Below, piece after piece: positions 35,701-44,626 of a stretch of 64,000 nucleotides of DNA. Where the stretch lies: the NCBI GenBank assembly GCA_036399695.1, contig DASWMP010000345.1:1-64000 (forward strand), given 5' to 3'. How positions within the stretch are numbered: position 1 is the stretch's first letter; every line of letters begins with the position of its first letter. Source of the stretch: DASVEE01 sp036399695 (GTDB lineage Bacteria; Acidobacteriota; Thermoanaerobaculia; Gp7-AA8). The position numbers and the translations under genes were made by a program. A model generated the notes under the pieces. The model was not told where the DNA came from and did no database searches. It saw only the letters and a list, made by a program, of their open reading frames with translations.

Positions 35701-36528
35701 ATGCTACGCTCTCCCCGGACCCTGAATGCACGACGACGCGGAGCCGGAACCGGGGGGACAGCAGCTTTGAGAGCGATCGTCCTTTCCGTGCTGCTTCTGT
35801 TGGCGACGGCGGCGCGCGCGCAGGATGCGCTCGTGGCCGGCGCCGACGCCGACCGTCTCGAATCCGGCCATGGCGGCGGGGCCTCGCTGCTCTGGCTCCA
35901 TTCCCGCGCCAGCGGCACGTTCTCGGCCGGCGCGGCGTTTCGCACGTTGCCCGGTACGCGCTGGGCTTACGGCACGCTCGGCCTCACACACCGCCTCACG
36001 CCGCTGACCACGCTCAACGGCGAAGCCAGCCTCGGCGGAGGGAGCGACGACGGCGGACGCTTCCGCTACCTCCTGCTGCGCGGCGGCGTCACTCGCGAGC
36101 TGCTGGCGAAGCGGCTTTACGGCGAGGCCGAGTGGCTGCAGGTGGACGTCGCGCGCCAGCAGGAAGGCCTCGTCCGGCTCGGCGCCATGTACCTGCCGCG
36201 CCCGCGGCTGGCGTTGCGCGCCTCGGTCTACGAAGCGCTCTTCGGCGACAGCGACACGACGCTCGGCACGCTGCGCGCCGACTACGACTTCGGCCGGATC
36301 ACCGCCATCGGCGGCTTCTCCGGCGGCACCGCGCTGCCGGTGCTGCTGCAGCAGACCGGGAACGATGCCGTGCGGGTGCGGGAGGCGTTCGGCGGCGTGG
36401 CCTTCGACGCGGCTTCGCGCCGCTGGACCGTCATGCTCTCGAATCTTTCCTCCGGCGGCGAAGATCGACGGCGGCTGTCGGTCTCGTGCCGCATCCCGCT
36501 GGCTTCGCCCACGGCAGGCGGGCGATGA
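35701..36528 (+). CDS. Putative outer-membrane beta-barrel protein (YaiO-like)
   Basis: Up to 275 residues; a TTG at 35767 would give a tighter signal peptide (LRAIVLSVLLLLATAARAQ) and may be the true start. The mature part alternates amphipathic strands (GGASLLWLHSRASGTFSAGA, WAYGTLGLTHRLTPLTTLNG, LRADYDFGRITAIGGFSGGT, WTVMLSNLSS), typical of a small outer-membrane barrel of the YaiO kind. Its stop overlaps the start of the GGDEF-EAL gene (ATGA), suggesting a surface role under the same control. Confidence 0.6.
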   Translation: MLRSPRTLNARRRGAGTGGTAALRAIVLSVLLLLATAARAQDALVAGADADRLESGHGGGASLLWLHSRASGTFSAGAAFRTLPGTRWAYGTLGLTHRLTPLTTLNGEASLGGGSDDGGRFRYLLLRGGVTRELLAKRLYGEAEWLQVDVARQQEGLVRLGAMYLPRPRLALRASVYEALFGDSDTTLGTLRADYDFGRITAIGGFSGGTALPVLLQQTGNDAVRVREAFGGVAFDAASRRWTVMLSNLSSGGEDRRRLSVSCRIPLASPTAGGR

Positions 36529-38684
36529 GCAGCGTCGACGGCAAGGCGGTCGGCACTCCGCGGCGCGTTCCGGTGATCGCGCTGATCGTGCTGGTGCTGG
36601 CGGTCGGCGTGGGAAGCGCGTTCGTGCGGCTGGCGGACCGCCGCAGCGTGGAGAACCGGCGGCGCGTGGCCTCGGAGGCGGCGGCGGCGGCGACGGTGCG
36701 CATCGAGAGACAGATCGACGCCGCCTTTGCCGCCGCGTCGATCGTGGCCGCGCTGCTGCGTGCGCGCGGCGATGCGGACGTGAACACCATCGCCGCAGAG
36801 GCCGTGCAGCGGGGAGGCGTCGCCGGCATCGAAGTCGTCGCCGCCACGGCCGTCCCGGCGCCGCCCGGGGCGAGCACGGTCCTGATGATGTCGGAGTCGC
36901 GGCAGTTGCGAGCCTGCGTGCGCGTGGCGCCGGCGGACCCCCGCTTCGCCGTGGCCATCCTCGACCTGCCGGAGCTGCTGGCGCGGAGCGGCGTCGACGA
37001 GCTGCCGTCGGACGGATACGACTACCAGCTCGTGGCCTCCGGCGCCGCCGCCTCGGGGCGCGCTTTCGTGGTGGCGCGGTCCTCACCGCTCGAGCTCGCG
37101 GAGCCGGTGCGCTCCTCCTTCGCGGTCCCGCAGGGGCGCTGGACGCTCGACGTGGCGCGGCGCGCCGGCTGGCGGATGGCGGGAGAGCGGACGCGGGAAA
37201 TCGCCATCGTCCTGATCGGCAGCCTCCTCTTCGCCCTGTTCGTCTACGACCTGCTGCGGCGGCCGTACGTGCTGGAGCGGGAAGTCGAGCTGCGCACGCG
37301 CAAGATCGTGGAGACGAATCGCCGCCTCACGGCGGAGATCGAGCAGCGGCAGCGTGCCGAGGAGCAGGTCGTCCACGAGGCCACGCACGACCGGCTGACC
37401 GCGCTGCCGAACCGCGTTTACCTGCGCGACCGGATCACGCGCGCCCTCGACCGGGCCCGGTCGGCCAACGCCGTCGGCTTCGGCGTGCTCGTGATCGACA
37501 TCGACCGCTTCACCGACGTGAACGACGGGCTCGGACACGACATCGGGGACGAGCTGCTGACCCTCGCGGCGCGGCGCCTCCAGAGCTGCATCCGCTTCGG
37601 CGACGTCCTGGCGCGCGTCGGCGGTGACGAGTTCGCGATCCTCTCGCTGGCCATCGATCCGGCGGAGATCACCGGCGTGGCCCGCCGGGCGCACGAGGCG
37701 CTGGAAGTGCCGTTCGAGGTGGGCGGGCACCGCGTGCAGATGTCGGGCAGCATCGGCATCGCTCTGAGCGCGAGCGGCTACACCGTCGCCGACGAGCTGC
37801 TGCGCGACGCCTATCTGGCCGTGCATCGGGCGCGGCAGCAGGGGGGCGCGTCGCACGTCCTGTTCGACCCGAAGATGCACGAGCAGGCCGCGGCGGCCCA
37901 GCAGATCGAGACGGAGCTGCGCGCCGCGCTCGCGGGCAACGAGCTGCGGCCGTACTTTCAGCCGATCGTCTCCCTCACGACCGGGCGCATCACCGGCTTC
38001 GAGGCCCTCGTGCGCTGGATCAGCCCGAAGCGGGGCTTCGTCTCCCCCGCCGCGTTCATTCCGGTGGCGGTGTCGAGCGGCCTGATCATCCCGCTGGACC
38101 AGTGGATGATGCGCGAAGCAGCGCGGCAGGTGCACGAGTGGAACAGCCGCCTGCAGCTCGAGCCGCCCCTGACGATCAGCGTGAACGTCTCCGGCCGCCG
38201 GCTCGGGCAGCGCGAGCTGATCGAGGACGTGGCCCGCACGCTCCGCGAGACCGGCATCGACACCCGCTCCCTGCGCCTGGAGATCACGGAGGGGGAGATG
38301 ATGGAGCGGCCGGACGAGGTGCTGGCGATCCTGACGGAGCTGAAGCGGATGAACATCACGCTCCTGGTCGACGACTTCGGCACCGGCTATTCGTCGCTGA
38401 GCTACCTGCACAGCTTCCCGATCGACGTCGTCAAGATCGACCAGTCGTTCGTCCGCCGGATGCTGGAGAGCGGCAAGGACGAGGAGATCGTCCGCGCCGT
38501 CATCAACCTGAGCGCCACGCTCGGCCTGCGGGTGATCGCCGAAGGCATCGAGACCGCCGGCCACCTCGCGCGCCTGCGCGAGCTCGGCTGCGACTACGGC
38601 CAGGGCTACCTCTTCTCGAAGCCGGTCGACGCCGCCGCGATCGAAGCCCTGCTGGCGACCAATCCGTCGTGGATTGAGGATTGA
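36525..38684 (+). CDS. Membrane GGDEF-EAL cyclic-di-GMP enzyme
   Basis: 719 residues. An N-terminal helix (VIALIVLVLAVGVGSAFVRL) and a second helix (IAIVLIGSLLFALFVYDLL) enclose a periplasmic sensor of about 190 residues. A coiled coil, a GGDEF domain and an EAL domain follow. GGDEF is intact at 366-370 (RVGGDEFAI), so c-di-GMP synthesis is possible. In EAL the E-A-L at 493-495, ISVNVSGR, LEITEGEMM, DDFGTGYSSL, VVKIDQSF, IAEGIET and QGYLFSKP are all present, so hydrolysis is also expected. The last residues SWIED and the stop are supplied by the ATTGAGG array at 38671. It overlaps the upstream gene by 4 nt. Confidence 0.9.
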   Translation: MSSVDGKAVGTPRRVPVIALIVLVLAVGVGSAFVRLADRRSVENRRRVASEAAAAATVRIERQIDAAFAAASIVAALLRARGDADVNTIAAEAVQRGGVAGIEVVAATAVPAPPGASTVLMMSESRQLRACVRVAPADPRFAVAILDLPELLARSGVDELPSDGYDYQLVASGAAASGRAFVVARSSPLELAEPVRSSFAVPQGRWTLDVARRAGWRMAGERTREIAIVLIGSLLFALFVYDLLRRPYVLEREVELRTRKIVETNRRLTAEIEQRQRAEEQVVHEATHDRLTALPNRVYLRDRITRALDRARSANAVGFGVLVIDIDRFTDVNDGLGHDIGDELLTLAARRLQSCIRFGDVLARVGGDEFAILSLAIDPAEITGVARRAHEALEVPFEVGGHRVQMSGSIGIALSASGYTVADELLRDAYLAVHRARQQGGASHVLFDPKMHEQAAAAQQIETELRAALAGNELRPYFQPIVSLTTGRITGFEALVRWISPKRGFVSPAAFIPVAVSSGLIIPLDQWMMREAARQVHEWNSRLQLEPPLTISVNVSGRRLGQRELIEDVARTLRETGIDTRSLRLEITEGEMMERPDEVLAILTELKRMNITLLVDDFGTGYSSLSYLHSFPIDVVKIDQSFVRRMLESGKDEEIVRAVINLSATLGLRVIAEGIETAGHLARLRELGCDYGQGYLFSKPVDAAAIEALLATNPSWIED

Positions 38685-38801
38685 GGATTGAGGATTGAGG
38701 ATTGAGAATTGAGGATTGAGGATTGAGGATGGCTGCGCTCCAGGCACCCGGGTCGCCCGAGCGCAGCCAATCCTCAGTTCTCAATCCTCAATCCTCAATC
38801 C
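38671..38801. repeat. Simple-sequence palindromic array (ATTGAGG type)
   Basis: About eight ATTGAGG/ATTGAGA units (38671-38729) lead into a GC stem GGCTGCGCTC/GAGCGCAGCC, followed by complementary TCAATCC/TCAGTTC units to 38801. The whole can fold as one long stem. It lies between the EAL gene and the ABC gene and includes the EAL stop codon. Confidence 0.85.
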
Positions 38802-38836
38802 CGTCCGGTCCGGCGGTTGCACGACAAGGTCACTGA

Positions 38837-40711
38837 ATGGCGCGCCGTACGAGTGACTACGCTGCCACCGGGAAGCCGCAGCACTCGTTGCGGGAGCGGT
38901 TTGGCGCGTTGCGGAACCTGCCGCCGTTTCTGCGGCTGATCTGGCAGACCAGCCGCTCGCTCACGGTCACGAATGCAGTGCTGCGGCTGCTGCGGGCGTT
39001 TCTGCCGGTGGCGCTGCTCTTCGTCGGGAAGCTGATCATCGACGAGGTGATCCGCCTGGCGTCAGCGGGCGGCGCTCCAGCCACCCCGCTGGAGTGGTGG
39101 GCCTCCGGGCGTGTCGACCGGCTGGCGATGCTGATCGGGCTGGAGCTGGGCATCGCCATACTCTCGGACGTGATCGGGCGCATCGTCTCGCTGGTGGACT
39201 CGCTGCTCTCGGAGCGCTTCACGAACGAGACGAGCATCCGCCTGATGGAGCATGCGGCCACGCTCGACCTCGAGGACTTCGAGGACAGCGAGCTGCAGGA
39301 CCAGCTCGAGCGGGCACGCCGCCAGACGATGGGGCGCAGCTCGCTGCTCACACAACTGCTGGCGCAGGCGCAGGACGCCGTCACGATCATCGCCTTCGCG
39401 GCCGGCCTCATCGCCTACGCTCCCTGGCTGATCCTTCTCCTCGGCATTGCTCTCATCCCCGCCTTCCTCGGCGAGGCGCACTTCAACGCCGCCAGCTACA
39501 CGCTCAACTACACGCGCACCCCGGAGCGGCGCGAGCTCGATTACGTCCGCCAGACCGGCGCCGGCGTCGAGACGGCGAAGGAAGTGAAGATCTTCGGCCT
39601 CAACGCCTTCCTCCTCGAGCGCTACCGCATGCTCGCCGATGCTTTCTATCGGGCGAACAAGTCGCTCTCCGTGCGGCGCGCCTTCTGGGGGAGCGTGCTG
39701 ACGGCAATCGGCACGCTCGGCTACTACGTGGCGTACGGCTACCTGGCCTGGGGCACGCTGAGCGGCGACTTCACGATCGGCGACCTGACGTTCCTGGCCG
39801 GCTCGTTCCGCAGGCTGCGCACGCTGCTCGAAGGGCTGCTCACCGGCTTCTCGCAGATGGCCGGGCAGGCGCTGTATCTCGACGACCTGTTCTCGTTCTT
39901 CCTCATCGAGCCGGAGATCACCTCCCGGCCGGACGCGCTCCCCTTCCCTCGGCCGATGCAGGAGGGGCTGCGCTTCGAGAACGTCGGCTTCCGCTATCCC
40001 GGCGCGGAGCGGTGGGCGGTGCGGAACCTCACGTTTACGCTGCGGGCCGGCGAGGTCGTCGCGCTCGTGGGGGAGAACGGCGCGGGGAAGACGACGCTCG
40101 TGAAGCTGCTGGCGCGGCTCTACGATCCGGACGAAGGACGGGTGCTGGTCGACGGCCGCGATCTGCGCGAGTACGACCTGGAGTCGCTGCGCTCGAACAT
40201 CGGCGTCATCTTCCAGGACTTCGTGCGCTATCACCTGACGGCGGCGGAGAACATCGCCGTGGGGCGGATCGAAGCGGCCGGGGACCGGGCGCGGATCGAG
40301 ACGGCGGCGCGGCGCAGCCTGGCGGACGAGGTGATCCTCCGTCTGCCGAAGCAGTACGACCAGCCGCTCGGGAAGCGCTTCCGCAAGGGGGTTGAGCTGT
40401 CGGGCGGCGAGTGGCAGAAGATCGCCATCGCCCGGGCCTACATGCGGGACGCGCAGCTCCTGATTCTGGACGAGCCGACGGCGGCGCTGGATGCGCGGGC
40501 GGAGTTCGAGGTGTTCCAGCGCTTCCGTGAGCTGAGCTCCGGCAGGACGACGGTGCTGATCTCGCACCGGTTCTCGAGCGTGCGCATGGCCGATCGCATT
40601 CTCGTGCTGGCGGACGGGCAACTCGAGGCTGCCGGGACGCACGAGGAGCTGCTGGCGGCAGGGGGGCGGTATGCGGAGTTGTTTGAACTGCAGGCGGAGG
40701 GGTATCGGTGA
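38837..40711 (+). CDS. ABC exporter, fused permease-ATPase
   Basis: A 624-residue half-transporter of the MsbA/multidrug or peptide exporter type that would act as a homodimer in the inner membrane. Residues 1-350 form the permease with hydrophobic helices (LLRAFLPVALLFVGKLIIDE, AFAAGLIAYAPWLILLLGIA). The ATPase has Walker A GENGAGKTTLVK near residue 412, Q-loop FQDFVRYHL, signature LSGGEWQKIAIARA near 520, Walker B LLILDEPTAALD near 540 and switch His in LISHRFSS. No substrate gene is linked. It begins 35 bp after the repeat array. Confidence 0.9.
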   Translation: MARRTSDYAATGKPQHSLRERFGALRNLPPFLRLIWQTSRSLTVTNAVLRLLRAFLPVALLFVGKLIIDEVIRLASAGGAPATPLEWWASGRVDRLAMLIGLELGIAILSDVIGRIVSLVDSLLSERFTNETSIRLMEHAATLDLEDFEDSELQDQLERARRQTMGRSSLLTQLLAQAQDAVTIIAFAAGLIAYAPWLILLLGIALIPAFLGEAHFNAASYTLNYTRTPERRELDYVRQTGAGVETAKEVKIFGLNAFLLERYRMLADAFYRANKSLSVRRAFWGSVLTAIGTLGYYVAYGYLAWGTLSGDFTIGDLTFLAGSFRRLRTLLEGLLTGFSQMAGQALYLDDLFSFFLIEPEITSRPDALPFPRPMQEGLRFENVGFRYPGAERWAVRNLTFTLRAGEVVALVGENGAGKTTLVKLLARLYDPDEGRVLVDGRDLREYDLESLRSNIGVIFQDFVRYHLTAAENIAVGRIEAAGDRARIETAARRSLADEVILRLPKQYDQPLGKRFRKGVELSGGEWQKIAIARAYMRDAQLLILDEPTAALDARAEFEVFQRFRELSSGRTTVLISHRFSSVRMADRILVLADGQLEAAGTHEELLAAGGRYAELFELQAEGYR

Positions 40712-40721
40712 CGTGGGGGAG

Positions 40722-40823
40722 TGCTGAATCGATGTTCAATGCTGAATGCTGAATGTTGAATGCTGAACAAGGCGACGGCCACTCACGAGCACTTCAACAT
40801 TCAACATTCAGCATTGAACATTG
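40722..40823. repeat. Simple-sequence palindromic array (TGCTGAATG type)
   Basis: Left repeats based on TGCTGAATGTTGAA (40722-40768) and right complements TTCAACATTCAGCATTGAAC (40791-40823) around a 20-nt GC loop. Same architecture as 38671 but a different unit. It lies between the ABC exporter and the tandem array at 40850. Confidence 0.8.
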
Positions 40824-40849
40824 ACGCTGATCTCACCCCATTCGGTCGA

Positions 40850-41231
40850 TCGCTCGCGGAGTCTTTGCTTTGCCTCCCCGAGTCTTCGATTGAAGTGACC
40901 CCAATCATTCAGTCGTTCGCGGAGTCTTCGCTTTGACTCCCGGAGTCTTCGATTGATATCGCCCATGTCATTCGCTCGTTCGCGGAGTCTTTGCTTTGCC
41001 TCCCCGAGTCTTCGATTGATATCGGCCCATATCAATCGTTCGTTCGCGGAGTCATTGCTTTGACTCGCGGAGTCTTCAATTGATATCGCCCCATATCAAT
41101 CGTTCGCTCGCGGAGTCTTCGCTTTGACTCCCGGAGTCTTCGATTGATATCGGCCCATATCATTCGGTCGTTCGCGGAGTCTTTGCTTTGACTCCCGGAG
41201 TCTTCGAGTGAGCTCGGCCCTGTCAATCGCA
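40850..41231. repeat. 63-64-bp tandem repeat, six units
   Basis: GCGGAGTC recurs at 40856, 40919, 40982, 41046, 41110 and 41174, giving periods of 63, 63, 64, 64 and 64. Each unit contains GGAGTC-x8-GACTCC, the palindrome GACTCCCGGAGTC, and usually GATATCGGCCCATATC. The units abut without spacers, so it is not a CRISPR. Read on the minus strand, 63-bp units encode a 21-residue motif (DINRRLGEAKQRLRERANDM) in two frames joined where the period becomes 64. I do not call a gene. With the array at 40722 it accounts for the gap 40712-41291. Confidence 0.85.
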
Positions 41232-41291
41232 TGCTCGCCGAGGCCAGTGATGGACTCGCCGGGGCCGCGGTTGACGTCGGTGGGGCCTGGC

Positions 41292-41951
41292 TCAGCGTCG
41301 GGTGGACAGCACGCTCAGCTCGGCCACGAGGCGAATGAGGCGGCGGCCTTCTTCGTCGGCCTGTTCGTAGGCGCGGCAGAGGGTTTCGAGCTCGTCTTCG
41401 TCCTCGTAGGCGGCGACGGTAAAGCCGTCGTCGGGCTGGGAGGCGGTGGACGTCACGCTGCGGGTCCAGAGGCCGTCGTTGAGGTGATAGCTGGTGAAGC
41501 CGCGGGTGCGGGCGCGGCGGGCGCCGCCGAGGTCCGCGAGCATCGCTGCGCCGGCCACGTCGGCGGCGTTGCCGCTGGCGTTCGAACGCTGGGCCGCCAG
41601 GATCTTGCCGACGAACGTGGCCATCATCTCCTGCAGGCGGAGGTGAGAATCGCCGACGGCATGGAGGAAATGCACGCCGGTATGAGAGACGAGGCTCTTT
41701 CCGTCGCCGCCAGGATCGCGGACGACCGTGGAGCGGACGACCTCACAGGCAAACTCGACGTCCTCTCCCTGCCAGCGGTAGACGAGAAGAAAAGCGTCTC
41801 CCAGCTCCACGCGGCCATAATGTTCCAGGAACGCGCCCGCCACCCCGATGTCGAGGATGAGCGCGTTCTGGCCGTTCATGGTGGCCAGGATCGGTTTCGC
41901 CAGTTTGAGCCGCTGAAACTCTCGGCGGTCGTCATAGCCCATCGGACGCAT
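41292..41951 (-). CDS. PilZ-like protein, paralogue 1
   Basis: 219 residues. The N-terminus RREFQRLKLAKPILATMNGQ has the PilZ R-x-x-x-R. The second motif appears as ILDIGVAGAFLE, i.e. D-x-G-x-x-G instead of D/N-x-S-x-x-G, so c-di-GMP binding is possible but weakened. The C-terminal domain ends ADEEGRRLIRLVAELSV, nearly identical to the end of the protein at 43938. It is divergent from the histidine kinase at 41984 with 32 bp between. Likely a cytosolic effector for signals from the neighbouring GGDEF-EAL protein or kinase. Confidence 0.65.
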   Translation of the reverse strand: MRPMGYDDRREFQRLKLAKPILATMNGQNALILDIGVAGAFLEHYGRVELGDAFLLVYRWQGEDVEFACEVVRSTVVRDPGGDGKSLVSHTGVHFLHAVGDSHLRLQEMMATFVGKILAAQRSNASGNAADVAGAAMLADLGGARRARTRGFTSYHLNDGLWTRSVTSTASQPDDGFTVAAYEDEDELETLCRAYEQADEEGRRLIRLVAELSVLSTRR

Positions 41952-41983
41952 ATGGTAAGCGCTTTGCTCGGGATACGGCAGAG

Positions 41984-43972
41984 GTGCCGTTGAGCCGAAA
42001 ACCCGAACGCGATCGACGCAGCATGTGGCGCGTCGGTCCGGAGAGTACGTGGACGACGATTCTGCCCGTCGCGTTCATCATCGTCTCCCTCCTCTCCCTG
42101 CTGATCCTGCCGATCGCGGTGGCGACGCATACGTCCAAGATGAGACGTGAGATCACGAGCGTGGCCGAGCCGGCCCGCCGTGCCGCCAACCAGATCCAGG
42201 TATCGCTGGCGCAGGAGCTCGACAAGATCATCGCCTTCCAGGTGACGGGGCAGGCGCAGTACCGCCGCGAGTACGAGGCGCTGGGGCAGCAGCAGGAAGT
42301 GAATCGCGCCGTGCTGGCGCAACAGATCCCGCTCCTCCACGAGAAGCTCGCCGGCGACCTGGCGGAGCTCTTCGTCGAAGCGCGCAAGTGGCACGGCGGC
42401 GTGGTCCGCAACGAGCTCTTCACGCGCCAGCTCCCGCCCGAAGTGTTCCAGACGCGGCTCTTCGAGCAGCATCCCGCGTACGAGCGCTCGCTGGAGAAGG
42501 CGTCGGAGCTGGAGGTCGACATCCAGCTCGCCATCGACCAGCGGTTGCAGCGCATCCAGTCGGCCGAGCAGCTCAATGTCTCGCTGACGATCGTCCTCTC
42601 GCTGCTGGCCCTCACGTCGGCCCTCCTCGTCGCCGGCCTCGGGCGGCAGATGCGGCTCCTGGCAAAGGAAGCGACGCGCCGCCGCCTCGAGGCGGAGCGG
42701 GAGGCGAACGAGGCCAAGACCGCGCGCACGGCCGCGGAGCGGGAGGAACGGCGTGCGGCCTTCCTGGCGGCCGCGGGGCAGCAGATGACCTCCTCGCTCG
42801 ACTATGAGGAAACGGTGGCCATGCTGGCGCATCTCGTGGTGCCGAACCTGGCGGAGCTCTGCGTCGTCGACATGCTCGAGCCGGACGGCTCGCTGCGCCG
42901 CACCGCCGCCGCGCACCGCAACCCGGAGGACGACATCGTGCTGACGTCCGCCATCGGACAGGTGCGCCGCGAGGTGCCGGAAGCGCTCGTGCGCATCCTG
43001 CAGGACCGCGAACCGCGCCGCGTCGGCGCGTCGTCCGGCCTGCTCCCCTTCATCGCCGGCCCGCAGCAGGGAGCGTCGACGCGCGTGATGATCTTCGCGC
43101 CGCTGGTGAGCCGCGGTGAGACGCTCGGTCTCGTCTCGGCCGTGTCGACGGAGACCCGTCCCTTCACCGACGACGACGTGACGATGTTCGCCGAGCTGAC
43201 GCGCCATGCGTCGCTGGCCATCGACAACGCGCGCCTCTACCACGAGTCGCAGCAGGTGGTGCGGGCGCGCGAGGAAGTGCTGGCCATCGTCTCGCACGAC
43301 CTCCGCAACCCGCTGAGCGGCGTCACGCTCGGCGCTTCGCTGATGCAGATGTCGGACACGCTGTCGGAAGAGGACCGGGAACAGGTCGACACGATCGTGC
43401 TCTCGGCGAAACGGATGTCGCGCCTGATCGAAGACCTGCTCGACGTGACGCGCCTCGACGGCGGCAAGCGGCTGCCGATCGATCCCGGCCGCGTCGAGGT
43501 CGCGTCGCTGCTGAACGAGTTGAACGACATCTTCAAGGCGCAGTTCGCGGCCAACGAGGTCTCGCTGCAGCTCCACATCGAGAACGGCGCCAGCGTCGTC
43601 TGGGCGGACCGCCACCGCGTCCTGCAGGTGCTGTCGAATCTCCTCGGGAACGCGCTGAAGTTCACGCCGCAGGACGGCTTCGTGTCCATCCGCGTGACGC
43701 CGCAGGACGGTTACGTGCTCTTCTCCGTCATCGATTCGGGCCCCGGCATTCCGCCGGAGAATCTCAACGACGTCTTCAACCCTTACTGGCAGGCCAAGCG
43801 CACGGAACGCATGGGCGCGGGGCTCGGGCTGCCGATCGCCAAGGGCATCGTCGAAGCACACGGCGGCCGCATCTGGGTCGAGAGCGAGCAGGGTGTGGGG
43901 ACGAAGTTCTTCTTCACGCTGCCGGCGTCGGTCGAGGTCACGCGCGCGGCGGAATCTGCAACGCGTCACTGA
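41984..43972 (+). CDS. GAF-domain sensor histidine kinase
   Basis: A 662-residue membrane sensor kinase beginning at GTG 41984. Two transmembrane helices (ILPVAFIIVSLLSLLILPIA and LTIVLSLLALTSALLVAGLG) enclose a periplasmic helical domain of about 150 residues. A coiled coil, a GAF domain (LAELCVVDMLEPDGSLRRTA to HASLAIDNARLYHES) and the kinase follow: H-box SHDLRNPLSG with phospho-acceptor near H438, N-box NLLGNALKFTP, G1 DSGPGIPPEN, G2 GAGLGLPIAKG. No response regulator is adjacent. It is flanked by two PilZ-like genes and overlaps the second by 35 bp at its 3' end. Confidence 0.9.
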   Translation: MPLSRKPERDRRSMWRVGPESTWTTILPVAFIIVSLLSLLILPIAVATHTSKMRREITSVAEPARRAANQIQVSLAQELDKIIAFQVTGQAQYRREYEALGQQQEVNRAVLAQQIPLLHEKLAGDLAELFVEARKWHGGVVRNELFTRQLPPEVFQTRLFEQHPAYERSLEKASELEVDIQLAIDQRLQRIQSAEQLNVSLTIVLSLLALTSALLVAGLGRQMRLLAKEATRRRLEAEREANEAKTARTAAEREERRAAFLAAAGQQMTSSLDYEETVAMLAHLVVPNLAELCVVDMLEPDGSLRRTAAAHRNPEDDIVLTSAIGQVRREVPEALVRILQDREPRRVGASSGLLPFIAGPQQGASTRVMIFAPLVSRGETLGLVSAVSTETRPFTDDDVTMFAELTRHASLAIDNARLYHESQQVVRAREEVLAIVSHDLRNPLSGVTLGASLMQMSDTLSEEDREQVDTIVLSAKRMSRLIEDLLDVTRLDGGKRLPIDPGRVEVASLLNELNDIFKAQFAANEVSLQLHIENGASVVWADRHRVLQVLSNLLGNALKFTPQDGFVSIRVTPQDGYVLFSVIDSGPGIPPENLNDVFNPYWQAKRTERMGAGLGLPIAKGIVEAHGGRIWVESEQGVGTKFFFTLPASVEVTRAAESATRH

Positions 43973-44567
43973 CGCTCAGCTCCGCGAAGAGGCGAATCAG
44001 GCGTCGCCCTTCGTCGTCGGAAGCCTGGTAGACGTGACAGAGGCGCTGCATCTCTTCGCTGTCTTCCGTACGCGCGACGGTGAAGCCGGCCACCGGTTGT
44101 TCGGGGAGGAAGATGCGCCGGCGCACCCAGACGCCCTGCTCGAGCCGGTACGACAGGAACTGCGCGTCGACACCGCGTACGGTCTTGTCGCCGTCGACGG
44201 CTGCCTCGGGTGCGATGGTGTTCGGCGGGAGGCGGCGCCGCGTCTCGAACTCCGCCACGACGAGCTGCGCGAGCATGGCCCGCAGCCGGTCGCCCGATTC
44301 ACCGATCGCGGCGAGGAAGCGCAGCCCCGAGTGCAGCGCGCCGCCGCTCTCGGTGGTGCGCACGACTTCGCACTTGAGGGCGATGTCTTGACGGTCGTAG
44401 GTGAAGCGAAGGTCGTCGTAGGTCTTCGGGAGGGGAGCGGAGTGCGTGATCCCGGCGCCGAGCACCCCGATCTCGACGATCGTCACCGCGACCGCGCCGG
44501 CCATCGCCGCGATGGGAGGAACGAGATGGAGGCGCTGGAACTCGCGGCGCTCTTCGCCCTGCAGCAT
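43938..44567 (-). CDS. PilZ-like protein, paralogue 2
   Basis: 209 residues from ATG 44567; upstream in-frame codons fall in the MITE-like element and are excluded. EERREFQRLHLVPPIAAM keeps the R-x-x-x-R of PilZ. The second motif is VEIGVLGAGI (E-x-G-x-x-G). The C-terminal part SDDEGRRLIRLFAELSV matches paralogue 1 at 41292, and both carry a preceding FTVA segment followed by an acidic helix. It runs convergently into the histidine kinase with a 35-bp overlap. Confidence 0.65.
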   Translation of the reverse strand: MLQGEERREFQRLHLVPPIAAMAGAVAVTIVEIGVLGAGITHSAPLPKTYDDLRFTYDRQDIALKCEVVRTTESGGALHSGLRFLAAIGESGDRLRAMLAQLVVAEFETRRRLPPNTIAPEAAVDGDKTVRGVDAQFLSYRLEQGVWVRRRIFLPEQPVAGFTVARTEDSEEMQRLCHVYQASDDEGRRLIRLFAELSVSDALQIPPRA

Positions 44568-44626
44568 TCCACGATTGTAAGGTATGGACGGGGGCCCGGG
44601 GGTCGGGGCCCGGGGCTCGGGGCTCA

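Noticed and set aside
35478..36524. Upstream extension of the GGDEF-EAL frame
   Set aside because: Arg-rich, runs through the MITE-like element and another gene; the ATG at 36525 overlaps the upstream stop as in an operon.
37083..38747. 554-codon minus-strand open frame
   Set aside because: Antisense to the intact GGDEF-EAL gene; its start lies in the repeat array.
40850..41231. CRISPR array
   Set aside because: Units of 63-64 bp abut directly without unique spacers, and no cas gene is near.
40808..41232. Two small minus-strand genes with 21-residue repeats
   Set aside because: Frames break where the period changes to 64 bp, there is no ribosome site, and the sequence is a tandem repeat; kept as a finding only.
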